Shown here piece after piece: positions 35,684 to 47,738 of a DNA stretch of 64,000 nucleotides; the first letter of the stretch is position 1, and each line of letters begins with the position of its first letter. Source of the stretch: Annona cherimola. Lineage: Eukaryota; Streptophyta; Magnoliopsida; Magnoliales; Annonaceae. The stretch covers positions 43,751,452 to 43,815,451 of the forward strand of contig CM059972.1 in the NCBI GenBank assembly GCA_030490835.1, in the 5' to 3' direction. Below the pieces are notes generated by a model. That model did not search any database, was not told where the DNA came from, and saw only the letters and a program-made list of their open reading frames with translations. The position numbers were made by a program, and so were the translations under genes.

Positions 35684-37897
35684 TGATAATTCGAAATTAA
35701 TAATATATTTTACGGGCATTTTATACCAATTTGGTGGGTAATTAATTGAGTTTAATGTGAAATTTTCTCTAAAATGTGGTTTCGCAACATTTGGGTATTA
35801 AATATAAATTTCAAGTTATTTAAATAATTTTTGTGATCTTTTGGCTTGAAATTATGTCTTTTATTTGTTGCCACAAAATCAATTGTGATTGGTATATTTT
35901 ATTAACTTGTTGCAACAATTGGCATTTAAATATTTTTTATCACCTACTTATTAATTTTCTAGGCAAATAATTTGGTTTAAATATATTTTGTTTGCAGGTT
36001 TGCAAATTTTCAAGTGGGCCCCACAATCTGGACCATTGATTTCTTATGCATCCAACCGCCGTCCAAATCACCAAAATTAAAGGGCTTTACAGTGGGGTCT
36101 ACCCAGCAGCCATCCATTAATCTCAACTGATTTTAGCGGTCCATCTGTCCAGCTTGTCCATTTAATACAAGCAATTCCCAGCCGTCTATCTCGTGTAGAT
36201 CACATCCAATCAACGGCCTAAAATTAAACAGCAGCCCAAACGGACCGTCCAATTTTTCATGCGGTCAAGCCATCACATCCAAGCTGTCCAAAGGAATTGA
36301 AAAATCAATGTTGTCCATGTTTGTGTGCCTTCATCAACATCCAGGATTGGGCCAGCAAAAATTCATGCATCTTAGTCGTCCATCTATTCAAATCAGCAGC
36401 TTAATTGTATTCTTAATTTCAGCCGCCCAAGCTCAATCCAGCAATTTAATCCTAACCGTTCAGTTCAACCCTTCAGATGAACGTCCAAGCAGCAGATCTG
36501 CACTGTCCAATTACTATAAAGCTGTCCATCGCCTTTAATACAAGAAATCCCAATCGTCCTTTCATCATGTTGTCCAGATGCCTCCACTGCCCAGATCAAT
36601 CCACCGCATCGTCCATCAGCCCATCTCAGCTGTCCAAATTATAATTTTCAACGGCTGAAAATCATGTTCAAAAATCATCGTCCAATTTTTGACAAGTTGT
36701 CCACCATTTAAAAAAATTATACTCCAGCAACTAATTCCAGTCGTCTAATTTAGCAATCCCAATTTTCAACTGTTCAAAAATTCAACCACCGCCCAATTAA
36801 TTCAAGCCATTATTTTGCCCAGGAAATATCTCAGCAACCCATTCCCATTAACGCAATCTAACTGATTCATGTAGGTGGTTGTAACGCAATTCGAATTGCG
36901 CTAGATGGACATGGGGCCCACCCAAAGCAATGAAGGTGTGCGGAGGTTGGACATCTGTAAAAGGGGCACAACAGATTTGAGAAAGGGGAGATTTTAGCGA
37001 GCAGCAACAGAGAGAGAGCAGAATTTTGAGAGAGAGAGAGAGAGAGTAAGGAAGTAGAGAGCACGGGCAAGAGGCGGACCGGCGAGTTGCGTAGAGAGGC
37101 TGACACACCATCGGGAGCTTCAAACCAATAAGCTTTCTTATCTTTTCCCTTGTAAATTTTTATTATCTTGTTTAAGATGGATTTGGATGTTAATTTTATT
37201 TTGGACTTAAACATGTTTGGCTAAATCCTAAGTCTAGGGTTTAGGATGTAGCATGCGTACAATGTAGTGTGGTGTGGGTTTTTAATTTATTTATGATGGA
37301 TATTGTTGTTAATTTAATATCTTGTGATTTTTAATGCTTGCTTTGTACATAGGCCCGTACTTTGGCATGATTCCATATATTAGGTGATGGAACCGAGAGG
37401 TGGAAATCTAATATATAATAATCAAGATATTAAACCTGGAAATCTAAGACCATGAGAATAGGCATGATGACCTTGAGGAATTCCATGAACAAATCACAAA
37501 ACTTAATGAATTTTAATTAACTTAATCCCATTAGAATAGGTGGTTAAGAAAATTAGGGTACGTCTTGTAGGTTTCAAGAGAAGGTGCAAAGATAAATTAG
37601 GGTTTGTTCTCCTTTAACAAACAATATCCAAATTAAATAATTATACCATTACCCGTTGCAAAAGACGCATGTGAAATTTTAAACCCTAGATACTTGCACT
37701 CTTGTTCTCTACTCGTTCTAGTTTTCAATTTTCTCTTCCCAATTTTCTATTTTTTTTCATTTTATTTACTATATTCTCTTTCCACTTTTCTGTTCCATTT
37801 TATATTTGACAAGAAAGCGTTTAAAAGTATAGTTTATAGTCCCAAATTCCCTATGGATCAATAATTTATATACTACGATGCGGTGATATTGCGAACA
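35684..37897 (+). repeat. 3' LTR of the 28919-37897 element
   Basis: TGATAATTCG...GCGAACA, preceded by a purine tract. The TATA position is TGTAAAA. It has an added GAGAGAGA stretch near 37010-37047 relative to the 5' LTR. Confidence 0.9.
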
Positions 37898-40409
37898 ATG
37901 TGTGGCACCCCCGACACAAGGTGTCACAAAGCCTTACTCCGAAATCGTCATTGATTGGTAAATGTGAGTCCGAGTTGTTGCCCTGATCACGCGGCGGGTT
38001 CTTAAATTGGATCTCGTCTAAAAAAAAATTTATTTCTGTGATACCCATAACAAATATGACTCATATATGCAGTATAGGCATGTAATTAGTGTTAATTATA
38101 TGATTGAAGTGGATGGATCAAATTAGGGCAAATGACTAAGTAAGGTGGTTAAGTTAATCACCTAACCCAAATATGAGTTCATGTTCTCAAAAGGAGACAA
38201 AATGAGGTATGTAAATGATGATTTGACATGATCTTTAATTCCATTAAGTTGATGATAATTATGAGATTGATATGGCGGAATGATGTGAAATTTGAAAGGT
38301 GAGCACATGATTAAGTATCCAACCTTATGAATGGATTGGATTATGAAAATTTTGATGAGATTAGGGTGATAATTATTTATTTTCATCCGAATCCAAAAGA
38401 CAATTTCAAATGACCATAACTTATGCTAGAAAGGTCATTTTGGTATGAAATTTGTCATGAACGGTTAAAATAATATAGTGAATCTTATGTATGAGTTTGA
38501 TTAATCTAATTATTATGAGAAATTACTTAATCACAAAATGATGAAAGTATTTGACTTTTACCATTGAAAAGTGACATGCCATTAATGAATCAAAAGTGAC
38601 AAGTGACACGTGTCGATACGGGATTCATTGAGCAAAATTTAAAGTTAACCAAATAAATGAGGAGTTGACTTTTGAAAAGTAAATGGGATACGTGTCATTG
38701 TAGGATTCATTTGGAATCAACTCAATTAATGCTAAAGTTGATAAATTTAATTCAAGTAGACACATGTCAAGTGAAATGGGTAGATTTTTAATTTCAAAAA
38801 AATGCAAATCGGACAGGTGTCATCATAGGATCGATGTGGGCAAAAGGGAAAGTCAACCCATTTAATGTTGTAGGACCCACTTTTGAGGTGTCATGAGATG
38901 AGAATTTTGAGCATTTAATGATTTTTAGAAAATGCAAAATGCATGGATAATGATGATGATAATGTGGATGAAAATTGGACACATGTATGGAGGGATGAAT
39001 GGACACTTGGAACAGTCAATATTGTGACACCAAATCAAGGCCAATTTAATGTCTCTAACCATGGTTAAAATGGTGTAAACCAAGGGTGAATTTTATCCCT
39101 CATAAAAGGGGCAAATGGGCAGCCCTTGGATGTGTTTTGCAAGGCATCAAAGTGAGGCGAAAATCCTCAAAAAAGGGGCAGCAAGTGGGGGACGTCCAAG
39201 TTAGCCCTATGTAAGAGAGAGAAAAGGGCACTTCCAGTCCCATTTAGTGGACATTTTGGGAGAAAAAAATAAATAAATAAATCCAGCAAGGTGGACAGCC
39301 AAGCAAGGAGGAAAAGGAAGAAAAAGGAAGAAGAAAAGAGGAAGAAAAGAGGAAAAGAAAAAGAAGCAACCAAGTTAGGAAAGTTGGAGCAAAGTCTCTC
39401 CAATTCAAGTAAGTATTGAATCAAGTTTGATTCATTTAATTCTAAGTTTTTTTTTGCTTTACTCCTGGGTCATAAATTTGATCCATTATGAACCCTAAAT
39501 GATGAGTTATGAAGCCCTTAATTAGGGTACTAAATGCTAAATGAATGAAAGGATCTAATTCAAGGGTTCAAGGAAGATATGCATGATGTAGGGTTGATTA
39601 CAACCCATGTACCTAGCTGGAATTTTTGGAAAATTCCCAAATATGTTGTTGTTTTAAGTATATTCTATGTTTGGATTATGATAATTATTTCCATGCTTTA
39701 TATATATTGAATGGATCATGATTTAAGTACCTTAGAAAGGTAAAACCTAGGGTTAACGATGTGGACAAGATTCCACTCTTTTAAGATGGAATTTGTACAT
39801 CGACCAAACCAATTAATACATGGAATAATTAAAGGGTAAAATACCCTAAATTAAGGGCACATGGGACGTCCAATATGGGGATGGAAGGGAATGTAAAAAT
39901 CTGATTTTTTGGGACTTTATATGTGGACGTCCAAGGGTGGCCAAGATGTGCATGGAAAGTTGTTGTTTTGGGAAACTTAAATTATGGACTTTAAATCCAT
40001 ATAAATACCCTAAATATGAGATAAGAAAAGTATGTTTAAGGGCTGAAATTAAGAAGGTAAAAATCTGTTTTGAAACATATGTCCATAGGGACGTTGAATG
40101 TGAGAAAGAATGGTAACAAAGTTGCTGTTTTGAAACCATGTGATTAAAAAATTTTAATCCTATGAAAATATCCTAAATTATGTGCTAATTAAGCTTTTTA
40201 ATTATTCCAAAATAGAGGGCAAGTTGCTGTTTTGAAAAAAAAATTAGAAAATACATAATATATGTGTAATAAGAAGGGTGCACAAAAAGGGAATGTATGA
40301 CAAAGATGAGAAATGACTAAATGCGATTTGCAAAAATGCAAAAATAGATGGAAATGTGGTAAAATATGTAATTAAGGTACTTTTTAGATAATATTATGAG
40401 ATCTCAAAA

Positions 40410-42243
40410 TGTAACGCCCCATTTCTAGATATACTTAATAACTAGTCAATGGGTACTATAAAACCTAAGAAAAATTCGACAGCATGTCCCCATAATATAT
40501 AAGGGATGGTATGGAATACACGACCTGATATTCATAGACATTTCAATTTCATTTCAAAATGTAACATTCAAACCTATATTTATACACCTGTATCTTCATA
40601 TAAGAAGGACATTCATATAAAAAGAAAATCATTAAATGTTATCCTTACACAACAAGCAAACTAAATGATTATATATATGTGCATCCACAGAGATTATAAT
40701 CCAGTTCACAATATCAAATACAATATGTTTGTACCAAATACAATATGTTTGTACCAAATACAATATGTTTGTCAAGTAAATCTGTCTCAGTAATCGTCTA
40801 CATGTACGAATATCAAAAGAACACAAATTTTAAAATAGCTATAATTTAAGATATTATGCTAATGGTCTCCAAGATTTGATTTTCAACTTGCCCCATCTTG
40901 AGATTCCCCTCCTGTCCTGTGATCTAAAGGCAAAATAACAAACCATATGAGTCTAAATAGACTCAATAAGTAGATAGTGGTTAGCACAAAGTAGAAATAA
41001 GTAAAATGATGGATGCACATGTAGTGATCAAGATAACACATATGGGTCCAATACCCACTCCCAAGATCGTATGCATATAACCACGTATAAATAAAAGGAC
41101 ACGAACAATCCTCTACTCATGTCTATCAAGGGCCATGAACAACTCTCTCCTCATGTTAATCAGGGCCCATGAACAACCCTTTTACAACCAACCATTTTAA
41201 ATAACACATCATACATAACAAACAAGGATAAATGTCACAAACCACACATACAACATCAACAAAGTTTACTTTAAATTCAACATATAAAACTGTCACACAA
41301 GCATTTTACCAAACACATGATAGGTGCGAAATAAGAGAACCTTCAATTCATACTCTCGTTTGAGCCGAATCGATTAACGTCACATTTCAATAATATGAAA
41401 ACTGATAACAAGTCCTTTACTTCATAGAAATTGCACATTCATAGCAAATTCCTCATGAATCCTGCTTACCCTAACTGTTACGAACCCTACGCCCCATACC
41501 ATAAAGTTGTTAGGAACTACACATTCTCGCCAGTCTTATATCATGTTTAACATGAAATTTCATCACTAAATCAAGAAGGGGCGACATCTACTTACCTTGA
41601 TAGTGATTTTTCCCAAAAACAGCAACCCTAGACTTGAATTGCAGAGATTCAAAGCTTCCTTGATTAGAATTGATGATCTTCAAGGTAATCGGTAGAGTTT
41701 TCTTGAAGAGATCTACGGCTAGATCGAACTGAGTAAAAGGGAAAGAAGAGAAGAAGCAGAGAACGGGAAGAGAAGAAAAAGGAAAGGTAGTCGGGCGTAA
41801 ATGAAAATGAAGCCCTAGCGCGCGGGCTCCCCTTGTTAACTAAACCCCCATCGGGTCGGGCCGGACCGGAGCATGGGTTGGGTCTAATCGCAATTAGTAA
41901 TTTACTTTCCCACTCCTATGACTTAATAATTAAAAATTTCTCTGGGGGCGCTACCCCTTCACCCTCGCACCTAACCGGGCAGGTCGAACCCCGTACCTAC
42001 TCTGCGAGGGGAGGAAATAGTCATAGTGCTCAACAATGGCACGCTAATTATACACCTTTAAATTTATACTCAATGTGCTAAGATCATAATACATGCATAT
42101 ATGCACTATATGTCCCCAAGATGTCATGTTCATATATGTTATGCATCCATTAACATCATAAATTCCTAGTAGCATGTTCATAAGTTACCTCATAAATAGA
42201 GAAGGATTATAATGAAAATAAAATAAAATACCTGGTCCTCACA
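40410..42243 (-). mobile_element. Solo LTR, 1.83 kb
   Basis: TGTAACGCCCC...GGTCCTCACA with perfect duplication caaaa (40405-40409, 42244-42248). Related to the 24726-27966 LTR in the opposite orientation (shared promoter-proximal and 'gactca..aataagtag' blocks near 40950). Its GC content rises at 41780-42015. Contains a three-copy 20-bp repeat. Confidence 0.85.
40715..40773. repeat. 20-bp tandem repeat, three copies
   Basis: Unit CAAATACAATATGTTTGTAC at 40715, 40735 and 40755 (the last copy lacks its final bases). Copies are identical, so the expansion is recent. Confidence 0.9.
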
Positions 42244-44360
42244 CAAAATTTGAAATTAATATGTGAGTCCTAGACTATTAAGTATGTGTCTAAAGTAAGC
42301 ACCGATGTGAGAAATGTGAAAAAATAAGTGATAAATGATAAATGGAAGGTAACGAACCTCCATATGTGGATTAAATGAAAAGTTATGATATGTTGAAATG
42401 TTTACCCTAATTAAAAATGGAATTAATGGATGATGTGATGAACAAGTTATGTTGTTTCGTATTAACACTCAACTTGAAAGATAAGTGGCTTAAGCTTGTT
42501 CAATGTAACTCCAAATGAATTCATGTAGGTTGGAAAATCCTAAGGGATGCAAGCATTTGAAATGGATGCATATAAATGAAATGTCATTTTCATTTATCTA
42601 GGCAAAGGCAAGAAAGAGTAAGAAAGAAAGGGATTAAGGCTATCTTATGTAAGTAAGCGAACTTTCCAAAATATCGATTTTCTCCTATGTGTTGAAATGA
42701 TTTAAGATGTTTATGTTGATGCTTTTATGAATTTCTTACAAGTGGCAAGCACAAGTTTTGAAAATGATGGCTTTAATGAAAAGCCTTAAGGACCGCTTCA
42801 TTGGAAGCAAGAAATACCTTTTAAGATAATTATCTTATCACAAGTGTTGCAAAGATTAGGAATGATTTATGTTGATGGTTTTAAGAATTTGCTTACAAAT
42901 AAGCAAGTTCTTCATTTTACTATTTTCAAAAGGATTTATAAAGATAAAGGGAGCTTGAACCTTTTCACAACAAAATACTTACAAACAAGTTTTGAGTCTA
43001 CTTCCACGAGGTTTTGTAAAAAAACAAATGTATTTATGAAAGAAAATAAAAAAGGGATTTGATTTATAGAAAAATATGGGTTTTTCTATGCCATGATATG
43101 GGTTTTTCTATGCCATGATACTTAAACATAAACGATGACACTTAAACATAAATAATGAATTGGACATGGTCCATTGGTTTGAAATGGTATTAGAAAAGTT
43201 TTAATTTCCTGTAAAGATGGAAATACTTTGAAAATGTCTTGAAAAATGGTTATACAAATATTGTTAAAAGGAATTTAAGGATGGTCAACCCGATAAGTTG
43301 ATTTCATAAAATGATTTGATTTCAGATTGCCAAAATAGCATTCAAAAGGTTATGCAAGCCTCTCTTTATGTAAAAATGACAAGAAGGATATGATATCAGG
43401 ATAGATAAAAGGGAATGATGTCATTGCGTAACCTTTGTGGACAAAAGGCCCGAAAGGAAAATTAAGAAAATGTTAAGGAAAAATGTGGCTTATTCTAAAA
43501 ATTTGAAAGCTTTGAAGTTTCTTGATTATGAGGATTTTAAGATTTATTTCTAGCAACATTTTTAGAAAAGATTGTTGTCTCAAACATTACAAATTCTTAT
43601 CAAAATATTTCTAAAACTATTTAAGGGTTGCTATTCTAAAACTAAATGTCAAATGATAACTTGTTTAAAGTGGGTGCGCTCACATTACAAGTTGACACGA
43701 ATTGCGGTCTGTGATATTTTTTTCAAGATGGTTTAAAAGGACACGGGTTGCGGTCTGTGATGTTTCAAAGAGATCATGATAACATATGGACATCTATGAT
43801 GATGATGTATGGTGCATCAGAATAAGAATAGGTTGGTTATAGAGCACGGTCGGAGATGGACCGGGGCCCACTTCACCTATGGCCAATTCGCTAAGGGATG
43901 GCAGGAGGCCGGCGGCGCCCTCCCTGAGATGAGAGAAGGATTAAAGAACAGCAGCCTGACTCGCGTGTTGTTAATGACAGATTCTCTTCCTAAAGATAGA
44001 ATGATCACTTGCTAAGTGTCACTACTAGATATGGAGAAATGAATTTGCATATGTTTTGCTTTTGAAAAACCCAAAGATTGATATATAAAATCATTTATAT
44101 GAAAAGTTACCTTAAATGGGATTTTATGAGCTAATACGAACAAGTTTACCCTAAAAAAGAGTGTTTTACATAAAAGTGTAAATATCAAGGATGAGACAAA
44201 ATGTTTTCTATGCAAATACTTTCATGAAAAAGGATTATGTGTTTTCATCTTGTTTGTAATAAACAAGCCCCAAAATGGGAATTATGAAAAAGGGTTATGT
44301 TTTATTTGCTATAAACAAGCCCTAAGATGGGGATTACGAAAAAGGGGTTTATATAGAAAA

Positions 44361-44600
44361 ATATTTTTTTGGACATAAAAATGTCCATTGCCAAAGAAGG
44401 TATAAGTCAAAAATATTTTAGGACATATGAATGTCCGTTGCCAAAAAGGGCTCATGTCAAAAGATATTTAGGATATAAAAATGTCTATTACCAAGAAGGT
44501 TTATGTCAAAAATATTTTAGGACATAAAAATGTCCACTGGCTAAAAAGCTAAAAAGGATTTATGAGAAAAATATTTTGAACGTAAAACGTCCATTGGCAA
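44361..44600. repeat. ~50-bp tandem repeat, five copies, each with a small hairpin
   Basis: Each unit reads roughly atatttt(a)GGACATAAAAATGTCC followed by (a/g)ttgccaaaaagg. GGACAT and ATGTCC pair over a 4-nt loop. Hairpins start at 44371, 44421, 44471 (degenerate), 44520 and about 44577 (degenerate). Two further copies 50 bp apart lie in the opposite-orientation LTR at 47673 and 47723. Confidence 0.8.
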
Positions 44601-44812
44601 AAAAAGGTTTTATGTAAAATGTCTTGGAATATTAAAAATGTTAACACAAGACCAAAGAGAATTACCTAAAAAGGGTAAAACGTATATGTTTTTCCTTTGA
44701 AAGCCCAGACAAGGCATTCAAAAGGTTTTAAAAATGTTTTAAGTTTTTTCAAACCTTAGACAGGTACAGGAAAGCTCAAGAGGTCGAGAACCTGAACATT
44801 GAGGAAAGATAT

Positions 44813-46446
44813 TGTTGGTCCCGAGTTAATGGCAATAACCGAAGAGGGGAGGGGTGAATTGAGTAATTAAAATTTTTCAACTTAAACAGAAATTTTACCC
44901 CGGATTAATCTAATTCCCTTTATGAAGAAACAAATGAAAGCAATGTAGTGCTGAGAGCAGAAATAAAAATCAACAAACAAGATTTTATAGTGGTTCGGGC
45001 AACCTTCCCTACTCCATTCTTCCAAGCTCACACCTCTTGTGACTTGAGTTCCACTATGTATTTCACAAATACAACTAGAGTCACTGCTCTCTTCTAGATT
45101 CCAGCTCTAGGGGGCATCAACAATTCACAGCACAAGTAGGTGACAAGTTCCACTCCAATTACGCACTACTTTGCTTACACTTGATCTTAGTTACCCAAAC
45201 TAAATCAAGTTCAATACAACAAGAGAAAGTAAAAGAAAGTTTCTACACTTTATTGGTGTGTAGAGGCAGATTTGGCGTAGAGAAGAACTTGTAGCGTAGG
45301 CTTAATAATTCAGCAAGCAGCTCTTGGCAGTTTGGAAGCAAGGTTCTTCTTCTAGATGTTGGCTTGATCACTTAATGCTCTTAGAGATAGGAGTTATGCT
45401 CATTCAATGAATTCTCAGCTACCCTCCTCATTTATATTGAATGTCTTATATAATTTGCAAGGGAATCCGAATGTTTGGAAGTAGGTGGCGCGCATTTAAC
45501 GCGTCAATGTTCGAAAAATTTCCGACCGTTGCGACCCAAGTCGCGGGTGGAGTCGACTTCGGGTGCGACTTCGGCTCTCCGCAACTTCTTCAAGTTTCAG
45601 TCTGGGTCGACTTGGTCCTCGACTTGACCCAAGTCGCAGGTGAAGTTGACTTCGGGTGCGACTTCACTTCCTGTGCTTTCTTGATGAACTTGAAATCTTC
45701 GGAGATGACTTTAATCACTTGATTTCTTTCATATTGATATTATTCCCTTGATTTATATCTCTTTAGAACACTATATGATTATTTATCTTGAAAACCTTGG
45801 ATTTCTTTTCTTGAGTTCTTAAGTACTTGAGTCTTGGAATGGCTAATGATGTCCAAATATATGTTCATAATCCATCATGATGGATTTATGCAACCCTGAT
45901 TGCTTTGATCTTCATTTGATCCTCATTTGATCCAAGTCGATTATCTTCACTTGAGTCTGGCATTGAATCGTCTTGATATGCAAGTTCCGCACTGAAGTCG
46001 AAGCTAGAGTCGACTTGGTCTGCGACTTCACCCAAGTCGCATGCGGAGTCGACTTGGGATGCGACTTCGGCAGCTCTCGTTCTCGATTTCAACTCTAGAC
46101 AGAAATGACGAGTCGAAGTCGATGCTGGAGTCAACTTGGTCTGCAACTTCATCCAAGTCGCAAGCGGAGTCAACTTGGGATGCGACTTCGGCAACTCTCA
46201 TTCTCGATTTCAACTCTGGAAGGAAATGACGTTTTGAAGTCGCTGCTGAAGTCGACTTGGGGATCGACTTGGTTTAAGTCGATGCCTGAGTCGACTCGGA
46301 ATTCGACTTGACTTGTCATGCTTCATTTTTTTCATTTTTATAACCTTTAATCATCTCCATAAACATGTTAGTAACCAAAACTTACTCAAATTGATTTGTT
46401 AATCATCAAAACATAGACTTAGCTTATTTTCTACATGTTTCCAACA
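44813..46446. mobile_element. Solo LTR, 1634 bp, with perfect target duplication
   Basis: TGTTGGTCCCGAG...GTTTCCAACA. The ends form the 6-bp inverted repeat TGTTGG/CCAACA. Flanked by gatat at 44808-44812 and 46447-46451. Not related to the Gypsy LTRs around it; probably Copia, but with no interior left I cannot prove the superfamily. The right half is filled with GTCGACTT-type repeats. Confidence 0.85.
45994..46310. repeat. 121-bp tandem repeat, two full copies and a partial third
   Basis: Units start with gaagtcg at 45994, 46115 and 46236. Each contains several GAGTC(G/A)ACTTGG and TGCGACTTC motifs, so there is a higher-order structure of shorter repeats. Related motifs also occur at 45536-45670. 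ORFs predicted here are by-products of the repeat. Confidence 0.85.
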
Positions 46447-47672
46447 GATATGACATGTATAAGATGGTTTTCATGCTTGCTAAAATGACTACCCATGATG
46501 AATGGGATAGTATGATTTAAAGTTTTAAGGTATGTTGACGTATGCAAACTTATTTAAAGTTCTAAGTTCTATGTGAACTGATGATTGAATGTATGGATGT
46601 ATGGAATGAAAATATCATGATTAGGTCAAGAGGACTTTTAATGTAGAAAAGCAAGTTGAGATGTTATGAATGATATGTGCAGTTGATGTCAACTACCAAA
46701 TTGTAAGATTATGAACAGGAATAAGGATGAAAGAAGAGTCAAAGAGTATTTTAAAATACTAAATGTGACGATTCGCAAATGTATCGTTGCTTATGATATG
46801 AATGAAGTGAAATGTGGAGAAATGAAATAATGAAAGAAACGAAACGAAACGAAAAAAATAAAAAATTTGGACGAGATCCAATTAAGAACCTGTCGCGTGA
46901 TCAGGGCAACAATCCTAATTCATATTTACCAATCAATAAGATCTTTGAGTAAGGCTCAGGATGCGACGCTCGGTTCGAGGCGCCACAATTTCAACCCTTT
47001 TTTCTTCATCATTTCATCTCTTCACATTTCACTCCATCCATTTTACGAGTAATGATACACTTGTAGTTCATCACACATAGCATTTTCAAAATACTAATTG
47101 GTTCCTCTTCCTTTTATATATTTTTAAAATTTCACCTCCTAGCGGTTTTCATCAATTACACATATCATTCATAAAATTTTATCTTGTTCCCTGACATCAT
47201 TAGTTTTGTCAATCTGACCATGTCATAATCATATAAAATTCATTCATAGTCAGATATTCATCATATATACTTGTACACATACATTCAACCATCAAGTCAC
47301 ATAGAATTTAGAACTATCAAAAATTTCACATACATTACATTTCTTAAAAATTTTACTCATACCATTCCATACAACGTAGCTAATTATTTTAGCACACACA
47401 TGAATATCATCTCATACCTTTTGTCAAATGCTCAGGTTCTTTACCTCTTGAGCTTTCCTGTACCTATCTAAGGTTTGGGAAAACAAAATGTAAGTGAAAA
47501 CTTAATAAGGAAGCATTTCTCATTGTCAGACAAGCATTTTCCTGTAAATATTTTCATAAAAATCCTTTTCATTTAAACTTGTTTATATCCCAAAGTCTAG
47601 GCTTTTCAAAGGCGATCCATATGTATATAAAACCTTTTTAGGTAATACTCTTTTGTTCTTTTGTTCTTGTGT

Positions 47673-47738
47673 GGACATTTTTATGTCCCAAGACATTTTT
47701 ACATAAACTTTTTTTTGCCAATGGACATTTTTATGTCC
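47673..47738. repeat. Two copies of the hairpin repeat in the minus-orientation LTR
   Basis: GGACATTTTTATGTCC at 47673-47688 and 47723-47738, exactly 50 bp apart. It is the same unit as at 44361-44600, in reverse orientation. Confidence 0.8.

Larger units (their letters stand above)
28919..37897 (+). mobile_element. Athila-like Ty3/Gypsy element, gag-protease only, decayed
   Basis: Order: 5' LTR 28919-31134, primer site 31142-31159, broken gag-protease 31501-33647, 3' noncoding region 33648-35683 with the family hairpin at 34009-34032, purine tract to 35683, 3' LTR 35684-37897. Reverse transcriptase, RNase H and integrase are absent; only about 2 kb lies between the protease and the 3' LTR. 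Flanking bases are gcgtg (28914-28918) and atgtg (37898-37902), 3 of 5 matching. The first two bases of the LTR at 37901 are repeated at 28917-28918, which places the insertion two bases inside that LTR. Confidence 0.85.
38037..46987 (+). mobile_element. Solo Gypsy LTR, ~5.5 kb net, carrying two further solo LTRs
   Basis: TGTGATACCC...CGAGGCGCCACA, flanked by the perfect duplication atttc (38032-38036, 46988-46992). Removing the LTRs at 40410-42243 and 44813-46446 with their duplications leaves about 5.47 kb. It is oriented opposite to the LTR it entered, so 38.0-51.6 kb is a large imperfect inverted repeat (for example ggcaaaggcaagaaagag at 42601 against its complement at 49360). It holds the hairpin repeat array (44361-44600) and a GC-rich block (43840-43990). 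The short ORFs are not genes. Confidence 0.85.

Noticed and set aside
28914..37902. A clean target duplication for the Athila-like element
   Set aside because: Flanks gcgtg and atgtg match at only 3 of 5 bases. The placement rests instead on the separated aggcg+TG of the LTR it entered.
44361..44600. CRISPR-like array (regular ~50-bp repeats with hairpins)
   Set aside because: Units are contiguous without unique spacers, in plant DNA and inside an LTR.
45886..46311. Overlapping ORFs on both strands at the GTCGACTT repeats
   Set aside because: They are products of the tandem repeat; the same peptide recurs with the 121-bp period and there is no start context or homologue.
17867..46987. Treating the shared tcagg(a)ttgttgccctgatcacg block as a dispersed gene or RNA
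   Set aside because: It always lies within about 120 bp of a TG...CA boundary of the same LTR family, so it is the LTR 3' end.
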